Of a stretch of 9,074 bases of DNA, positions 1 through 6,436 are shown one piece after another (the first letter of the stretch is position 1; the number at the start of each line of letters is the position of its first letter). The stretch spans positions 1 through 9,074 of the forward strand of contig JAFXOC010000154.1 in the NCBI GenBank assembly GCA_017529085.1, read 5' to 3'. The notes below the pieces were generated by a model. That model was given only the letters and a program-made list of their open reading frames with translations. It searched no databases and was not told the DNA's origin. This stretch comes from Selenomonadaceae bacterium (GTDB taxonomy: Bacteria; Bacillota; Negativicutes; Selenomonadales; Selenomonadaceae). A program made the translations under genes and the position numbers.

Positions 1-213
1 AACTACTTCTATCGTAATAATATAATGAGGCGGTAGATATTGCTTAACTTTTAAAGATGATCGATCCACATACCATGCCACCCCCATATGCCCGTCAACC
101 AAAATATAATTTTTATCGCCGTTTAAATGTGTAGGATAGTTGGCAAACGAGGTATTAGAAAATATGATAAGGACTAAAGTTAAAAAGGTTAAAGTTAAAA
201 TTTTTTTAATCAT
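1..213 (-). CDS. Secreted protein, N-terminal part only (runs off the left edge)
   Basis: An open frame begins with ATG at 213 and stays open to base 1, giving 71 residues. It starts MIKKILTLTFLTLVLIIFS: a short basic start and a long hydrophobic core, followed by NTSFA-N, a good signal peptidase I site near residue 25. The mature part contains the stretch WYVDRSSLKVKQYLPPHY, which resembles small secreted proteins I associate with Negativicutes. No catalytic motif is visible. A GGAGAG ribosome site lies 7-8 nt upstream, inside the end of the preceding gene, and the two genes overlap by 8 nt, so it is probably translated as the last visible gene of the operon. It could belong to the GTPase cluster or simply be the next chromosomal gene. 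Function is unknown. Confidence 0.75.
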   Translation of the reverse strand, partial: MIKKILTLTFLTLVLIIFSNTSFANYPTHLNGDKNYILVDGHMGVAWYVDRSSLKVKQYLPPHYIITIEVV

Positions 214-598
214 AATTTCTCTCCGTAACATGGGCAATATCCGCGCCAAGCTGAGTAATTTCTCTTAATTTTCTGTACGCCGCCAATTCGTCCTCGCCGT
301 TTGACAATGTAGCGTATTCTTCCACCAATTTTGGCAGAATTTCTGCGCGCTCTCTTAAAAAAGAAATCATATCCTCCTGCTCCGCTTCTTCGTCTGCCGT
401 TAAAACTTCCTCAATATCCTTGTCTGTTACAGAAGACGCCAGTTCTTCAAACTCTTTAGCGACTTTCTCCGCGTCAATGGCGATACCGTGAGCTTTAAAA
501 CGATTGCCCTCTTTTGAGGCTTCTATGCTTTCGTCCAAGAGTTTACCGATTTCGTTCATTTTATTTTCAAGCTCGTTGAATGTGTCTTCAAATTTCAT
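206..598 (-). CDS. Small acidic helical protein of unknown function
   Basis: This encodes 130 residues from ATG at 598. I prefer this start because AAAGGAAC sits 7-8 nt upstream. A TTG at 622 is in frame and overlaps the previous stop, but it has no ribosome site. The protein is rich in Glu and Asp and looks almost wholly alpha-helical: an N-terminal heptad-like segment (residues 1-50), an acidic middle with DEEAEQED near residue 75, and a C-terminal helix ending near ITQLGADIAHVTERNYD. It has no Cys, no membrane segment and no signal peptide. It follows the Sel1/ACP gene by 20 nt and overlaps the next gene by 8 nt, so it is part of the same transcript. A cytosolic adaptor or chaperone-like partner of the upstream proteins is possible, but I do not recognise the family. 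Confidence 0.8.
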   Translation of the reverse strand: MKFEDTFNELENKMNEIGKLLDESIEASKEGNRFKAHGIAIDAEKVAKEFEELASSVTDKDIEEVLTADEEAEQEDMISFLRERAEILPKLVEEYATLSNGEDELAAYRKLREITQLGADIAHVTERNYD

Positions 599-618
599 AG
601 AACCGTTCCTTTCTATAC

Positions 619-2667
619 TCAATCCAAATTATTGTAAATATAGTTCACAACATCTTTTACCGTGCGGATATTTTCCGCGTCTTCGTCCGGAATTTCAATG
701 TTAAATTCTTCTTCAAATGCCATAATAAGTTCGACAATATCCAAAGAATCCGCCCCCAAATCGTTTATCAATTCGCTTTCCATTTGGATTTCATCATATT
801 CTAATCCTACTCCTAATTGTTCTTGAATAATATGGTAAACTTTTATTTTTATTAAATCATAAACATTGTATCCCATATTTTCCAATGCTCTTTGAGCTTC
901 GGTATGTCCGGCGGCATAAGCTTCTTCATACCAATAACGGGCTTTGACATTATCTTTTCTTGTCATTTCTCCGTTATAATATGCATTTGCTAAAGCGTAC
1001 ATAGCGTCTGCAACACCATTTTCCGCAGCTTTTTCATATAGTTGCATCGCTTTTTTATAATCTTTATAAATACCATCGCCATTCTCATACATATAAGCTA
1101 AATTACACATTGCCGTGGTATTTCCGGCTGCTATAGCTTGATTATACCATTCTGCGGCTTTATTTTTATCCGATTTTATTCCTTTTCCGACATCGTACAT
1201 ATAACCCAATGAAAGCATAGATAAATCATCGCCTAATTCAGCGGCTTTTATGTACCATTTTCGCGCTTCTTTGTAATTTTGAGTAATATTAGGTCGACCA
1301 TATCTATACATACAACCTAAATTATACATAGCGGCAACATTACCACCATCAGCGGCTTTTTCATACCATTCTTTAGCAAGAAGAGCGTCTTTCTTTATTC
1401 CCCAGCCGTTATCATAAAAATTACCCAGCCAGCACATAGCGTTAGCATCACCATAATCGGCGGATTTTTTGTAATAATTAAGCGCTTCAACGTAGTTATG
1501 ATTATTCCGGCACAAATCTCCTAAAGCGTTAAGCGCATCGATTTCATGGGGAATATGCCCCGATAAAGCGCGCAATTTTTCATTCCATTTTATTGCTTCA
1601 CTATAATCAGGAGTAAAACCGTAATTTCCGCAATATAACTCGACTAAAGTACTCATAGCTAAACTGCTTCCCATACTGGACGCTCTTTCCAGCCATTTTT
1701 TCCCGATCTCTAGGTTTTGTGGAACGCCATCGCCATTTATGTATGCAAAAAACAACTGAACCATTGCGCTTGTGTCATTTTTCATTGCCGCATAATTATA
1801 CAGTTCAAAGGCTTTGGAATAATTCTGAGATAAATAATTACCATCTCTATACATATCGCCGATTGCAACTGCAGCCCGTATAAACCCTTTTTTATGCGCT
1901 TGATTAAAGTATTCAAAAGCGGTCTCATAATCTTCGTTATTTTTCGCTTTATATCCTTTATTGCACAACTCTTCCGGTGAAAATTGCTCTTCGGTTTTCT
2001 TGTTATCATCGGTTATAGAATCAAGAGTCAATGTTTTGGTTATCTTAGTTATAGAATCAAGAGGCAATGTTTTTGTTATCTTATCATCAACAGAGCCTGA
2101 CTCTTCTTTGTTAGATTTATCAGTGGATATATCAAATGCGTTTAGCAAATTATTCGCCAAAAGCAACCTTAAAGTTTCTTCCGCTTGACGCAATGCTTTT
2201 TCCATATTGTTTATTTTTGTTGACGACAATTCTATAAATTCGTCCATTTTCTTTGTTTGCGCTCTTTGCTCATCTTCAATATTTTGTAAAACATCGCCCA
2301 TACGCTCGCTTTTCTTAATTCTTTCCTCAAAATGATTTATGTAACTTTCTATGCGCGTCGCCTCAAAATCCTTAGTTTTGTTTAATGATTGACTTATTTG
2401 AGACAATTTGGAATCAATATTTTTAAGCGAATCCGTGCAAATTCTGTTTAAATCCATTACACATTCTTTGAACATAAAAAGTTGATCGTCTACGTCTTGT
2501 ATCGAATCTGCCAACTCTTTCAGATTGCTTTCTTTTTGAGTATCTTCTTCGATGTTCGACATGGAATTATATGTTTCATTTACTGCATTGTAAACATTTC
2601 GGGCTTGTTTTTCGGCATTTTCAAAAATAGTTGTAACATTTTTTAAAAAGTCCTTTTGTTCGCTCAT
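619..2667 (-). CDS. Coiled-coil / Sel1-repeat scaffold with a C-terminal acyl carrier protein domain
   Basis: This is a 682-residue protein with three clear parts. Residues 1 to about 175 are Lys/Glu-rich helix with coiled-coil character. Residues 180-230 are a low-complexity linker carrying a 12-residue tandem duplication. Residues about 230-600 are one TPR-like unit followed by about nine Sel1-like repeats (pattern A-M-x2-L-G-x-M-Y-x2-G-x-G and W-Y-x-K-A-A), a protein-binding solenoid. Residues about 604-682 are a complete acyl carrier protein domain: the QEQLGV helix, then LGADSLDIVEL with the phosphopantetheine-attachment Ser at 641, EEEFNIEIPDEDAE, and a final helix. It is about as long as free ACP (77-80 aa) and very close to AcpP in these motifs. 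AGGAGAAAG lies 6-8 nt before the ATG. It follows the second paralogue by 54 nt, across a strong hairpin. The ACP could carry an acyl group or act as a docking module; the domain calls are firm and the role is inference. Confidence 0.92.
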   Translation of the reverse strand: MSEQKDFLKNVTTIFENAEKQARNVYNAVNETYNSMSNIEEDTQKESNLKELADSIQDVDDQLFMFKECVMDLNRICTDSLKNIDSKLSQISQSLNKTKDFEATRIESYINHFEERIKKSERMGDVLQNIEDEQRAQTKKMDEFIELSSTKINNMEKALRQAEETLRLLLANNLLNAFDISTDKSNKEESGSVDDKITKTLPLDSITKITKTLTLDSITDDNKKTEEQFSPEELCNKGYKAKNNEDYETAFEYFNQAHKKGFIRAAVAIGDMYRDGNYLSQNYSKAFELYNYAAMKNDTSAMVQLFFAYINGDGVPQNLEIGKKWLERASSMGSSLAMSTLVELYCGNYGFTPDYSEAIKWNEKLRALSGHIPHEIDALNALGDLCRNNHNYVEALNYYKKSADYGDANAMCWLGNFYDNGWGIKKDALLAKEWYEKAADGGNVAAMYNLGCMYRYGRPNITQNYKEARKWYIKAAELGDDLSMLSLGYMYDVGKGIKSDKNKAAEWYNQAIAAGNTTAMCNLAYMYENGDGIYKDYKKAMQLYEKAAENGVADAMYALANAYYNGEMTRKDNVKARYWYEEAYAAGHTEAQRALENMGYNVYDLIKIKVYHIIQEQLGVGLEYDEIQMESELINDLGADSLDIVELIMAFEEEFNIEIPDEDAENIRTVKDVVNYIYNNLD
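2012..2083 (-). repeat. Tandem duplication of 36 bp in the scaffold linker
   Basis: Two adjacent 36-bp copies (2012-2047 and 2048-2083) differ at only two bases. They add 12 residues in frame, giving KITKTLPLDSIT followed by KITKTLTLDSIT, in the linker between the coiled coil and the Sel1 repeats. The near identity suggests a recent slippage or duplication event, so copy number may vary between strains. Confidence 0.9.
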
Positions 2668-2685
2668 AAAACTTTCTCCTATAAC

Positions 2686-2717
2686 TCGGGAGTATATCTA
2701 AAAAGATATACTCCCGA
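2686..2717 (-). promoter_or_regulatory. Perfect 14-bp hairpin in the operon, next to a ribosome site
   Basis: TCGGGAGTATATCT (2686-2699), an AAAA loop, then its exact complement (2704-2717) fill most of the 54-nt gap between two genes on the minus strand. In the minus-strand transcript the loop is UUUU. There is no U-tract after the stem, so a simple intrinsic terminator is unlikely. The stem ends about 4-5 nt before the AGGAGAAAG of the scaffold gene. Likely roles are an mRNA processing or stability element that sets the ratio of upstream to downstream products, or control of scaffold translation. Confidence 0.75.
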
Positions 2718-2721
2718 TATT

Positions 2722-3465
2722 TTATGCTGCTAAAATTTTCTTTATTTCCTCCAACGCAAATATTTTTGCTTTGGGGTTAAGTTGCGCCTCTTCGGCGTTA
2801 AACGTGTTGGACTTCATATCTTGTTCCATTTTTTCAAACTCTTTTTTCTTACGATCGGCGGCTGATGCCTTTCTTTCTACATATTCGCGCATAATATTTG
2901 TAATCTCGTCCGTTTGGCGATACAGTACGTGTTCGATTTTACTTTCTAAATCTTCTCTGGCGTCTCTGATAACCTCTTTGCAAAATCTATCCATTTTCTT
3001 TTCTTTCTGAGGTCCCGGACTCATTGATAATATTGACATACATTCCGAATCGTCCATAGATATTCTAATGCTGACAGGTCTTGTAAGCGCACCGCGAATA
3101 TCTCTCGCCAATCGTTTTTGTTCCCTGCGAAGGGCGGAAATATCATAGTAAGCGGCAAAATCATCATCGTCTTCTAAGTGGTCAATCCAATCATCATAAA
3201 ATTTAGAAATACGTTCTTGGATATCTTCTTCAATGTTTTCGCCGTCTCGGCGATACACAGAACGCATTTTTTCCAAAAGCTCCGCGCTGTCGTTTATCTC
3301 CTGCGCAGATGAATTTTCGTCTATCGCTTCTGTCTTTCCAACGTCTCCCGATAAATCTATAATGCCGGCTTTATCGGCTGCCCATGCTCCCAATGCTATA
3401 GGCGCGCCTACAGCTATAGCGGCGGCAGATTTAGCTATATCCCATAAATCGCCAAAAAATCCCAT
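2722..3465 (-). CDS. Helical protein with hydrophobic N-terminus, paralogue of the gene before it
   Basis: This encodes 247 residues. The first 35 (MGFFGDLWDIAK, then an Ala/Val/Ile-rich stretch to about 30) form a hydrophobic or amphipathic helix that could insert into or lie on a membrane. The rest is charged and helical: an acidic patch at residues 98-103 (EDDDDF), and a Lys/Glu-rich coiled-coil-like C-terminal half. Residues 107-155 carry the motif Y-D-I-S, then R-I-S-M-D-D-S-E-C-x2-I-L-S-x2-P-G-x2-K-E, shared with the neighbour at 3465-4175, so the two are paralogues. Start and stop overlap as TAATG with that neighbour, which suggests coupled translation and a fixed ratio, possibly a heteromer. 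The ribosome site is weak (GGGTG), which fits coupling. No enzyme motif is visible and I do not recognise the family. Confidence 0.85.
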   Translation of the reverse strand: MGFFGDLWDIAKSAAAIAVGAPIALGAWAADKAGIIDLSGDVGKTEAIDENSSAQEINDSAELLEKMRSVYRRDGENIEEDIQERISKFYDDWIDHLEDDDDFAAYYDISALRREQKRLARDIRGALTRPVSIRISMDDSECMSILSMSPGPQKEKKMDRFCKEVIRDAREDLESKIEHVLYRQTDEITNIMREYVERKASAADRKKKEFEKMEQDMKSNTFNAEEAQLNPKAKIFALEEIKKILAA

Positions 3466-4175
3466 TATGCAGCACCCGCTTTCTCACGCACTATATCGCA
3501 ACAACTTACTTTAACAAGGGCGTTTGCCACTATTTCTTCAAATTTATCGTCGTCCTTGGCTTCAAGTGACAAAACCAATTCGTTTTGAATGTTTGCCTTT
3601 GTTTCAAGTTCTTTTGTCGCCTTTAAAATCTCATATTCAAGGTCGTCATATATACCGTACATTTCATCTTTTAAAAGATTGGTATATTCCGTTAAACTTT
3701 CCGTCACGACTTTTTGAGTGAATTTTTGCAATTCCGCTTCTTTTTTACCGCCGGGAGGCAACGATAAAACGGCTCTGCACTCCGCGTTGTCTATAGAAAT
3801 CTTTCTATACATAGCGTCCTGCCAAAATTTTTCCGCCTTCAGCCCTATTCGTTTCAATTTTTTTGCCGTCGCAGCGGGAGAAATGTTATATCTGGCTAAA
3901 AGTTCCGCTTTATCGTCAAGATTAAACAGTTGCTCGTCTATATAGGATTCCACTTCTTCCGCGGCTTGTCTCATGATAGGCTCGCTGTTTTTTAGAACTT
4001 CTTTTCTAAGTCCTCCCAAAGCCTCCATGATTTGCTCAACATCATTTATATCCGTCTTATCGTTTACAGACGGCGCGTTTCCTATGTTGTCAACGAATTT
4101 GTCGATAAGTTTTCCTATTCCTCCGACGATAAAAGGGATTGCTTCTTTTAAAATTTTTCCTAAAATCGGCAACAT
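3465..4175 (-). CDS. Helical protein with hydrophobic N-terminus, first of a paralogous pair
   Basis: This encodes 236 residues from ATG at 4175. An upstream in-frame TTG at 4223 would add 16 residues inside the GTPase gene, but AGGTGGTGA sits about 5-6 nt before the ATG at 4175, so I chose that start. Residues 2-28 are hydrophobic and amphipathic (LPILGKILKEAIPFIVGGIG), like a membrane-binding helix. The remainder is helical and charged. Residues 96-145 hold Y-N-I-S, then R-K-I-S-I-D-N-A-E-C-x2-V-L-S-x2-P-G-x2-K-K, matching the next gene. It starts 16 nt after the GTPase stop and ends by overlapping the next ATG. It may supply the membrane contact that the short GTPase lacks; that is inference. 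The Cys pair at 225-226 near the C-terminus is not shared with its paralogue. Confidence 0.85.
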   Translation of the reverse strand: MLPILGKILKEAIPFIVGGIGKLIDKFVDNIGNAPSVNDKTDINDVEQIMEALGGLRKEVLKNSEPIMRQAAEEVESYIDEQLFNLDDKAELLARYNISPAATAKKLKRIGLKAEKFWQDAMYRKISIDNAECRAVLSLPPGGKKEAELQKFTQKVVTESLTEYTNLLKDEMYGIYDDLEYEILKATKELETKANIQNELVLSLEAKDDDKFEEIVANALVKVSCCDIVREKAGAA

Positions 4176-4191
4176 ATTGTTCACCACCTGT

Positions 4192-5658
4192 CTATGCGTG
4201 TATTGAAGCCAATACTTCTTCAATGCGTTTTGTTGTTGCGTCTTTTAAAGCTTTCACCATATTGTCCAGCTTCCGCTTTTCCGATTGAGCTTCTTTGTAT
4301 TCCGCCATAGCCTTGTCGCGTTCCATGCGAATGGACTCAATGCCCTGCTTGCTTGTCGCTATCAAATTTTCTTTCTCTTTGCGCTCTTTATCGACAAAAG
4401 CGGAAATATTGTTAAGACAGGACTTATAATCTGCATTGATGCCCTGCATTTGAATATCTTTACGCTTGGCAATAATTTCGGTATTAAGCTTGTTTTCTAA
4501 AAATTTAATGTTGGTAAATGTTATAAGCTCGTCAAAATGATCATTTAATTGATTTTCTCTCACTCTTAATTTTAACAACGCTGCGCTTAAATCGAAATAA
4601 CGATCGTCCTCTTCCTTTAACCGACCCTCTTGATATTCATGCAACATTGTGTATAGGTAAGCCGAAACGGGAATTAGATTGCGCTTTGCCAAATCTTCGC
4701 TACGGTATTTGGACTCGCCTTTTAAATATTTGACCCATTCCTTCTGCAAATCGTTTTCCCATGTTTTCTTGGGGTTGTTTATGGTATCAATTTGAGTCAC
4801 AATCATATATACTTTTTCGATATTATCATGGGCGCGGTCTAAAACACTGGTTAATGTCTTCATAGTATTGCCCGTAAAAGCGTCATGCTTTGAGCAGACA
4901 AAAACCGCGTCGGCTCTGTCGATATATTCGCGGGTGATATTAGAGCGAAATTCCACAACATCGTCAAGTCCGGGGGTATCCACAAGCACAACGCCGTCGG
5001 GGAGATTGATGTCTTTCAGACCGACCAACACTTCTTTTACAAAGTAGTGACAAGCGGACTTTGAAGGCGTCCATTTGCCTATTTCATCTTTTAATTTTTC
5101 TAAATCGTCACATTCAACCTTTTGTTCTTTGCTTCCAAGCCACTTGGCTTTTTCATTATTGGCGTTATGCGCATTGTATTCTTCAAGAAAGATATTTTCC
5201 TTGCTCTTACTGTTGTTTGCGCTTGCCCAAAGAGCGTTCCACTCATCTTCGCTGTAAAAGGATATTTGAACAAAGTTTACATCAGAACGCTTAAATTTTG
5301 TCAAAGCGGCAGTTTCAGGCGTAGCACGGGTGGAAGCCAATTCGTAATTTAACAAAGCGTTTATAAGGGTGGATTTACCGGCTTTTATCGTTCCGACAAG
5401 CGCAATCTGAAATTCGGGACTTGAGCAGCGTTCCAAAAAGTTTTTCAGTTCCTTCGCCAAGTTTATAGCTTCGGAAGAATCTTTACTAAGCGTATCGCCG
5501 GAAAGCACGCGTTTTATCTGCTCAATCTTAACGGCGTAGAGTCTTGCCGTCTCGTCCCAGAGATACTTTGCATCGTCTACGGGCGCGTCAATCAGTCGCT
5601 TGATATTTTCTACCCGCTCCAAGTATTTGCCTTCAATGTCCTTGTTTTTAAACTCCAT
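4192..5658 (-). CDS. Dynamin-like GTPase
   Basis: This is a 488-residue GTPase of the bacterial dynamin-like family. After an N-terminal helical region (1-80), the G1/P-loop reads GTIKAGKST (89-97, Lys95, Ser96), followed by LINALL. A G2 threonine lies in RATPETA (Thr113 or Thr116), G3 is DTPG (227-230), and the likely G4 is TQID (288-291), where Gln replaces the usual Lys of T-K-x-D. Residues about 415-488 are Lys/Glu-rich coiled coil. The family hydrolyses GTP to oligomerise on and reshape membranes. This copy is short, and no hydrophobic paddle is evident after the GTPase domain. The two proteins encoded next carry hydrophobic N-termini and may provide it. AGAGGGGAT lies about 9 nt before the ATG, and the gene follows the zinc-ribbon gene by 72 nt. 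GTPase identity is firm; the cellular role is not known. Confidence 0.93.
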   Translation of the reverse strand: MEFKNKDIEGKYLERVENIKRLIDAPVDDAKYLWDETARLYAVKIEQIKRVLSGDTLSKDSSEAINLAKELKNFLERCSSPEFQIALVGTIKAGKSTLINALLNYELASTRATPETAALTKFKRSDVNFVQISFYSEDEWNALWASANNSKSKENIFLEEYNAHNANNEKAKWLGSKEQKVECDDLEKLKDEIGKWTPSKSACHYFVKEVLVGLKDINLPDGVVLVDTPGLDDVVEFRSNITREYIDRADAVFVCSKHDAFTGNTMKTLTSVLDRAHDNIEKVYMIVTQIDTINNPKKTWENDLQKEWVKYLKGESKYRSEDLAKRNLIPVSAYLYTMLHEYQEGRLKEEDDRYFDLSAALLKLRVRENQLNDHFDELITFTNIKFLENKLNTEIIAKRKDIQMQGINADYKSCLNNISAFVDKERKEKENLIATSKQGIESIRMERDKAMAEYKEAQSEKRKLDNMVKALKDATTKRIEEVLASIHA

Positions 5659-5730
5659 ATTTGTTTATCCCCTCTCTGTAGTTGAAGAAATTTTGATTTT
5701 TAGCCATATTTTGAGTTATGGCAATGCGCT

Positions 5731-5895
5731 TCACATTGTGCGATTAACCACCCAAGTATGCGGCTTATCGCCGTTTTTACGAGGGCATTTGCCCGGCTGA
5801 GGTCTGCCTGCGGAAACGAAACGTATTTCTTTCTTGCCACAATGGGTGCACATCCATTCTTTTCTCTTGCTGACTCCCGAACTTGGCGTTGCCAT
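5731..5895 (-). CDS. Small zinc-ribbon protein (54 aa)
   Basis: ATG at 5895 opens a 54-residue frame ending with TGA at 5731-5733, preceded by TAGGAGTG about 7 nt upstream, a strong ribosome site. The protein has a basic N-terminus (SKRKEW), then C16-T-H-C19-G, a conserved-looking turn GRPQPGKC with C37, and PHTW with H46 near the C-terminus. C16, C19, C37 and H46 are the likely zinc ligands. It has no signal peptide, so it is cytosolic. The same C-x2-C-G to HTW pattern, ending six residues after the Trp, recurs in the secreted protein at 8586-8783. It lies first in the GTPase operon, just behind the promoter, so it could be a regulator or nucleic-acid or protein adaptor of that system. A longer overlapping frame (5777-5971) shares the region but lacks these signals. 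Confidence 0.82.
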   Translation of the reverse strand: MATPSSGVSKRKEWMCTHCGKKEIRFVSAGRPQPGKCPRKNGDKPHTWVVNRTM

Positions 5896-5927
5896 GGTGC
5901 TTCACTCCTACTGTTTTTTTAGAACTC

Positions 5928-5936
5928 ATAATATCA
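5928..5936 (-). promoter_or_regulatory. Extended -10 promoter of the GTPase operon
   Basis: On the minus strand TGATATTAT is an extended -10 (TG-n-TATTAT, five of six matches to TATAAT), about 33 nt before the zinc-ribbon ATG. The 5' leader would be about 25 nt and holds only the ribosome site. The -35 position, near 5951-5956, has a poor hexamer and is partly covered by the palindrome at 5955-5971, which fits regulated use. Confidence 0.5.
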
Positions 5937-5954
5937 AAAATTTTCAATAAATTG

Positions 5955-5971
5955 GTGTCCCCACGGGACAC
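5955..5971. promoter_or_regulatory. Palindrome at the -35 region, candidate operator
   Basis: GTGTCCC, a 3-nt spacer CAC, and GGGACAC form a perfect 7-bp inverted repeat. It lies between the XRE regulator stop (6011) and the operon promoter, touching the expected -35 position. No T-tract follows on the minus strand, so it is a poor terminator for the regulator gene. It is a natural candidate binding site for the XRE protein encoded next door; that link is inference. Confidence 0.5.
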
Positions 5972-6010
5972 AATAGAATAAAATGTTTGGTTTTCAGTAT
6001 TTTTAGTCCA

Positions 6011-6358
6011 TTAACTCGAATTACTGTTTAAATTTTTACTCTGGGCATCGTCTGTGGTTAGTTCTTCATCGTCTTCAACAATATCCTCATGCGTCGGAAA
6101 TTCTTGCCACCACATCTGCTTCTCCGTCTCGTTGAACGTCATCAGCAATGCGGTGTCAATTCTAAGCCCTTCGGCAATATCGAAAAGCAGCGATACGGAA
6201 ACATTGTCGTTGTATTTGCCACACTCAATACGACTTAGTGCGCTGCGACTAATATTTGTTATTTTCGCCAAGTCGCTTTGTGTCATATTTCGCAGGGTTC
6301 TATAATAAGCAATTTTTGCGCCTATCTGTTTAAACAGAATTTTCTTGCTTATATCCAT
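6011..6358 (-). CDS. XRE-family helix-turn-helix regulator
   Basis: This encodes 115 residues. Residues 9-72 form a canonical lambda-repressor-like HTH: IGAKIAYYRTLRNMTQSDLA (helices 1-2), NISRSALSRIECGKYN (recognition helix region), and LFDIAEGLRIDTALLM (helices 4-5). The C-terminal 40 residues are acidic (DEDIVEDDEELTTDD-like) and end in a polar Ser/Asn tail, with no enzymatic domain. AGGTGA lies 7 nt before the ATG. The gene runs in the same direction as the GTPase operon and ends 116 nt before the zinc-ribbon gene, with a promoter and palindrome in between, so it is the obvious candidate regulator of that operon. It could also control the kinase next to it, but composition and orientation favour the GTPase side. 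Confidence 0.92.
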   Translation of the reverse strand: MDISKKILFKQIGAKIAYYRTLRNMTQSDLAKITNISRSALSRIECGKYNDNVSVSLLFDIAEGLRIDTALLMTFNETEKQMWWQEFPTHEDIVEDDEELTTDDAQSKNLNSNSS

Positions 6359-6399
6359 ATCATTGTCACCTGCCGTTATACGAAAAAATCTATTGCTCT

Positions 6400-6408
6400 A
6401 TTATCGCA
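6400..6408 (-). promoter_or_regulatory. Possible extended -10 promoter of the XRE regulator
   Basis: On the minus strand TGCGATAAT is an extended -10 (TG-n-GATAAT, five of six matches), about 41 nt upstream of the ATG at 6358. The -35 position has no good hexamer. The TTCCTA half-sites at 6437-6472 lie just upstream. Confidence 0.4.
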
Positions 6409-6436
6409 TAAAATCAGATTTTTCGCTTGCTCATAC

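Noticed and set aside
599..622. TTG start at 622 for the small acidic protein
   Set aside because: It overlaps the previous stop and could be coupled, but ATG at 598 has AAAGGAAC at good spacing, and the extra eight residues have no helical pattern.
4176..4223. TTG start at 4223 for the first paralogue
   Set aside because: It would overlap the GTPase gene by 32 nt and lacks a ribosome site, while ATG at 4175 has AGGTGGTGA at proper spacing and begins with the hydrophobic helix.
5777..5971. A 64-aa minus-strand frame over the zinc-ribbon gene
   Set aside because: It has no convincing ribosome site, no recognisable motif, and runs through the promoter and palindrome. The overlapping 54-aa frame has a strong ribosome site and an ordered CxxC to HTW pattern.
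5955..5971. The GTGTCCC palindrome as terminator of the XRE gene
   Set aside because: The stem is short and is not followed by a T-tract on the minus strand; its position at the -35 of the next promoter fits an operator better.
6326..6337. Palindrome CTGTTTAAACAG
   Set aside because: It is a perfect 12-bp palindrome but lies inside the XRE coding region near its start, encoding ordinary residues; it could be an autoregulatory site but nothing else supports that.
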